Source of the DNA: Desmodus rotundus
Taxonomy: Eukaryota > Chordata > Mammalia > Chiroptera > Phyllostomidae
DNA length: 64,000 bases
Assembly (NCBI RefSeq): GCF_022682495.2
Contig: NW_026527566.1
Location: 136,501 to 200,500, forward strand
Reading direction: 5' to 3'
Position 1 is the stretch's first letter; each line of letters starts with the position of its first letter. The translations under genes were made by a program, and so were the position numbers. This document shows, in pieces, positions 61,501-64,000 of this stretch. The notes below the pieces were generated by a model, which was not told the origin of the DNA, ran no database searches, and saw nothing but the letters and a program-made list of their open reading frames with translations.

Positions 61501-61774
61501 CCTCCGTCCTTGGCGTCCGCAAAAGGCATTCACCTGCGTTGAACCTGGGCCTCGGGCGAACACGGTCAGGCCCCATGGTAGGAGCCCGGGGAGGCAATGG
61601 CAGCCTCTGCGGCCAGGCCTCGGACTCTCCCCGGGGCTCTCTCGGGTCCCAGGCGCCCTCTCTCGCCCGGGGAGTGCCCCCGCCGTCCCCTGACCCCCGC
61701 AGGACGCCTGCATCCCGCCATAAGCGGCCCACCTCGTCCATGGAGCTGGGACACATGGGGCCGGGGTGCGAGCA
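46515..61774. repeat. 15,260-bp higher-order repeat, copy 2
   Basis: Directly adjacent to copy 1. Three single-base differences from copy 1 were found: 47577 C for G at 32317, 49125 C for T at 33865, and 50539 G for A at 35279. Similarity ends between 61774 and about 61870, where this copy runs into an intact palindrome while the copy-1 equivalent (about 46605) is one-armed. Confidence 0.93.
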
Positions 61775-62015
61775 ACTGGCCTACGTGGCTGCAAACCCGC
61801 AGACCCCTCCGTCCCGTCCCCACCACTGCGAAGATCCCCCTGTTCTTCCATCCGTAAAGGGGTCCCCCTTTACGGATGGAAGAACAGGGGGGAGGCCCCC
61901 AGGAGATGGCTTTTGTCCGAGCCGCGGCTGGGTGGTTTCAGGCCAAGAGGCGGGGCCGCGCAGGCGCAAGCAGGCCCCACCCCAAGAGCATCCCTCCGGG
62001 CAACGTGCCCCCCAC

Positions 62016-64000
62016 TTGAGATATCAGGCCAGGTCCACAGGGTCCCTGGGCTGGTGTCAGAGTTAACGGAGGCCCTCCCTGCCACCCAGAGGCCCGCGCG
62101 TTTTCCCGTGGACCACACTTGCCAGGCCGTCTCCCACCCCGCCAGAGGCAGAGTGCCAGGGACGAACTAGGGACCTGGGGCCGGGAAGCAGGGCCGGCCA
62201 CGGTTCCGGGCCAGGTGGGGCGGGCCCGGGCGGGCGGGACCCACGCCCAGGGACCGGGTCTCCCTGGGGGTCTCGGGCCTGAGACCTGCCTGGGGGGCTA
62301 AGAGTCTCTCTTGGCTCAAACGGACCCACCCTGCCCCGAGGCGGAAAACTTGGAACGAGACGCTTCTACTCTCTAAAGTCTGGGCTGAACTTTGCGAGAA
62401 GGGACTGTGTGCGCTGCGACCTGGGTCCCACAGAGCTCGAAACCCCCCTGCCCGTGAAGGGATCCGTGGCCTGTGGTCCCTGGTGTCCGCAAAAGGCATT
62501 CACCTGCGGAGAAACTGGGCCCAGGTGAGCGGGACCAGGCCCCACGGCAGGAGCCTGGGGAGGCCACTGGAGCCCCGGGGGCCAGGGCTGGGCATTTTCC
62601 CGGGTTCTCTCTTGGGTCCCAGGCGCCCTCTCTCGCCCGGGGAGTGCCCACGCCGTCCCCTGACCCCCGCAGGACGCCTGCATCCCGCCATAAGCGGCCC
62701 ACCTCGTCCATGGAGCTGGGACACATGGGGCCGGGGTGCGAGCAACTGGCCTACGTGGCTGCAAACCCGCAGACCCCTCCGTCCCGTCCCCACCACTGCG
62801 AAGATCCCCCTGTTCTTCCATCCGTAAAGGGGTCCCCCTTTACGGATGGAAGAACAGGGGGGAGGCCCCCAGGAGATGGCTTTTGTCCGAGACGCGGCTG
62901 GGAGGTTTCGGGCCAAGAGGCGGGGCCGCGCAGGCGCAAGCAGGCCCCACCCCAAGAGCATCCCTCCGGGCAACGTGCCCCCCCCTTGAGATATCAGGCC
63001 AGGTCCACAGGGTCCCTGGGCTGGTGTCAGAGTTAACGGAGGCCCTCCCTGCCACCCAGAGGACCGCGCGTTTTCCCGTGGACCACACTTGCCAGGCTGT
63101 CTCCCACCCCGCCAGAGGCAGAGTGCCAGGGAAGAGCTAGGGACCTGGGGCCGGGAAGAGGGGCCGGCCACGGTTCCCCGCCAGGTGGAGCGGTTCCGAG
63201 CGGGCGGGCGGGACCCTCGACCAAGGACCGGTTCTCCCTTGGGGAGTCTGGCCTGTGCCCCGCCTGGGAGGCTAAGAGCCTTGCTTCGCCTGCAAAGCCC
63301 CCACCCTGCCACAAGGCGGCAGACTTGACCCAGCCGCTTCAACCCTCCAGACTCTGCGGAACCACCCAAAAATGGAGTGTGACCGCTGCGACCTCAGTCC
63401 CACAGAGCTCGAACCCCCACCTCTGTGAGGGAATCGGCGACCTCCGTCCTTAGCGTCCGCAAAAGGCATTAATCTGCGGTGAACCTGGGCCTCGGGCGAA
63501 CACGGCCAGGCCCCATGGTAGGAGCCCGGGGAGGCAATGGCAGCCTCTGCGGCCAGGCCTCGGACTCTCCCCGGGGCTCTCTCGGGTCCCAGGCGCCCTC
63601 TCTCGCCGGGGAGTGCCCCCGCCGTCCCCTGACCCCCGCAGGACGCCTGCATCCCGCCATAAGCGGCCCACCTCGTCCATGGACCTGGGACACATGGGGC
63701 CGGGTGCGAGCAACTAGCCTACGTGGCTGCAAACCCGCAGACCCCTCCGTCCCGTCCCCACCACTGCGAAGATCCCCCTGTTCTTCCATCCGTAAAGGGG
63801 TCCCCCTTTATGGATGGAAGAACAGGGGGGAGGCCCCCAGGAGATGGCTTTTGTCCGAGCCGCGGCTGGGTGGTTTCGGGCCAAGAGGCGGGGCCGCGCA
63901 GGCGCAAGCAGGCCCCACCCCAAGAGCATCCCTCCGGGCAACGTGCCCCCCCCCCCCTTGAGATATCAGGCCAGGTCCACAGGGTCCCTGGGCTGGTGTC
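62016..64000. repeat. Array continuation, 4,785-bp offset match
   Basis: The last two monomers match 57.2-59.2 kb at an offset of 4,785 bp (62986 with 58201; 63958 with 59172), including the deletion giving gacttgacccagc and the extended C run before ttgagatatc. The array continues beyond the window. Confidence 0.85.

Larger units (their letters stand above)
14321..64000. repeat. GC-rich macrosatellite array, 52 complete monomers
   Basis: Monomers are counted from ttgagatatc (or its variant tggacatatc). Starts: 14321, 15293, 16262, 17234, 18206, 19131, 20079, 21048, 21973, 22921, 23845, 24816, 25789, 26713, 27661, 28630, 29602, 30526, 31474, 32444, 33416, 34388, 35313, 36261, 37231, 38203, 39128, 40076, 41000, 41971, 42941, 43912, 44837, 45785, 46734, 47704, 48676, 49648, 50573, 51521, 52491, 53463, 54388, 55336, 56260, 57231, 58201, 59172, 60097, 61045, 62016, 62986, 63958. 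Three length classes occur: 969-973 bp (class P), 948-949 bp (class A) and 924-925 bp (class L). All monomers are in one orientation, GC-rich and dense in CpG. I do not recognise the family. Long open frames in several frames on both strands are expected from base composition and show no conserved domain. Confidence 0.95.

Noticed and set aside
14321..64000. Feline FA-SAT (GC-rich, about 483-bp satellite) as the identity of the array.
   Set aside because: The basic period is about 970 bp, the two halves of a monomer do not align, and I do not see the telomere-like TAACCC motifs I recall for FA-SAT.

Overview
The window is mammalian-type nuclear DNA without bacterial features. It holds a decayed class I (gammaretrovirus-like) endogenous retrovirus lying against a long GC- and CpG-rich tandem-repeat array. 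The sequence does not identify the host species. I see no host protein-coding gene, tRNA, rRNA or CRISPR array.

1-9973: a provirus on the minus strand, read right to left. It runs: 5' LTR (8738-9973), arginine-type primer binding site (8720-8737), leader, gag (about 8511-6427), an in-frame TGA, protease-RT-RNase H-integrase (6426-2777), about 2.2 kb with no recognisable env, polypurine tract (601-610), and a 3' LTR (599 to 1) cut off by the window edge. Gag is broken by two frameshifts, one caused by an 11-bp tandem duplication. Pol is broken by one nonsense codon and one frameshift near the integrase C-terminus. Catalytic motifs of PR, RT, RNase H and IN are still readable. The two LTRs differ at roughly 6-7% of aligned sites by eye, so this is an old, inactive insertion. 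Its right edge lies inside a satellite monomer.

9974-14320: the edge of the satellite. Six diverged cores of about 540 bp alternate with four blocks of a 25-bp-class minisatellite built on the palindrome GTCACGTGAC. About two dozen CACGTG E-boxes are present.

14321-64000: the main array, 52 complete monomers of three length classes (about 970, 948 and 925 bp) plus a partial one. The main monomer looks like the 540-bp edge core plus about 430 bp of extra GC-rich sequence. The length classes are set mostly by the state of one 56-bp near-perfect palindrome: intact, missing one arm, or cleanly excised. The monomers form higher-order repeats. The most striking is a 15,260-bp (16-monomer) block present twice in tandem (about 31.26-46.51 kb and 46.52-61.77 kb) with only three base differences noticed. 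Long open frames on both strands of the array follow from low stop-codon density in GC-rich DNA and are not annotated as genes.
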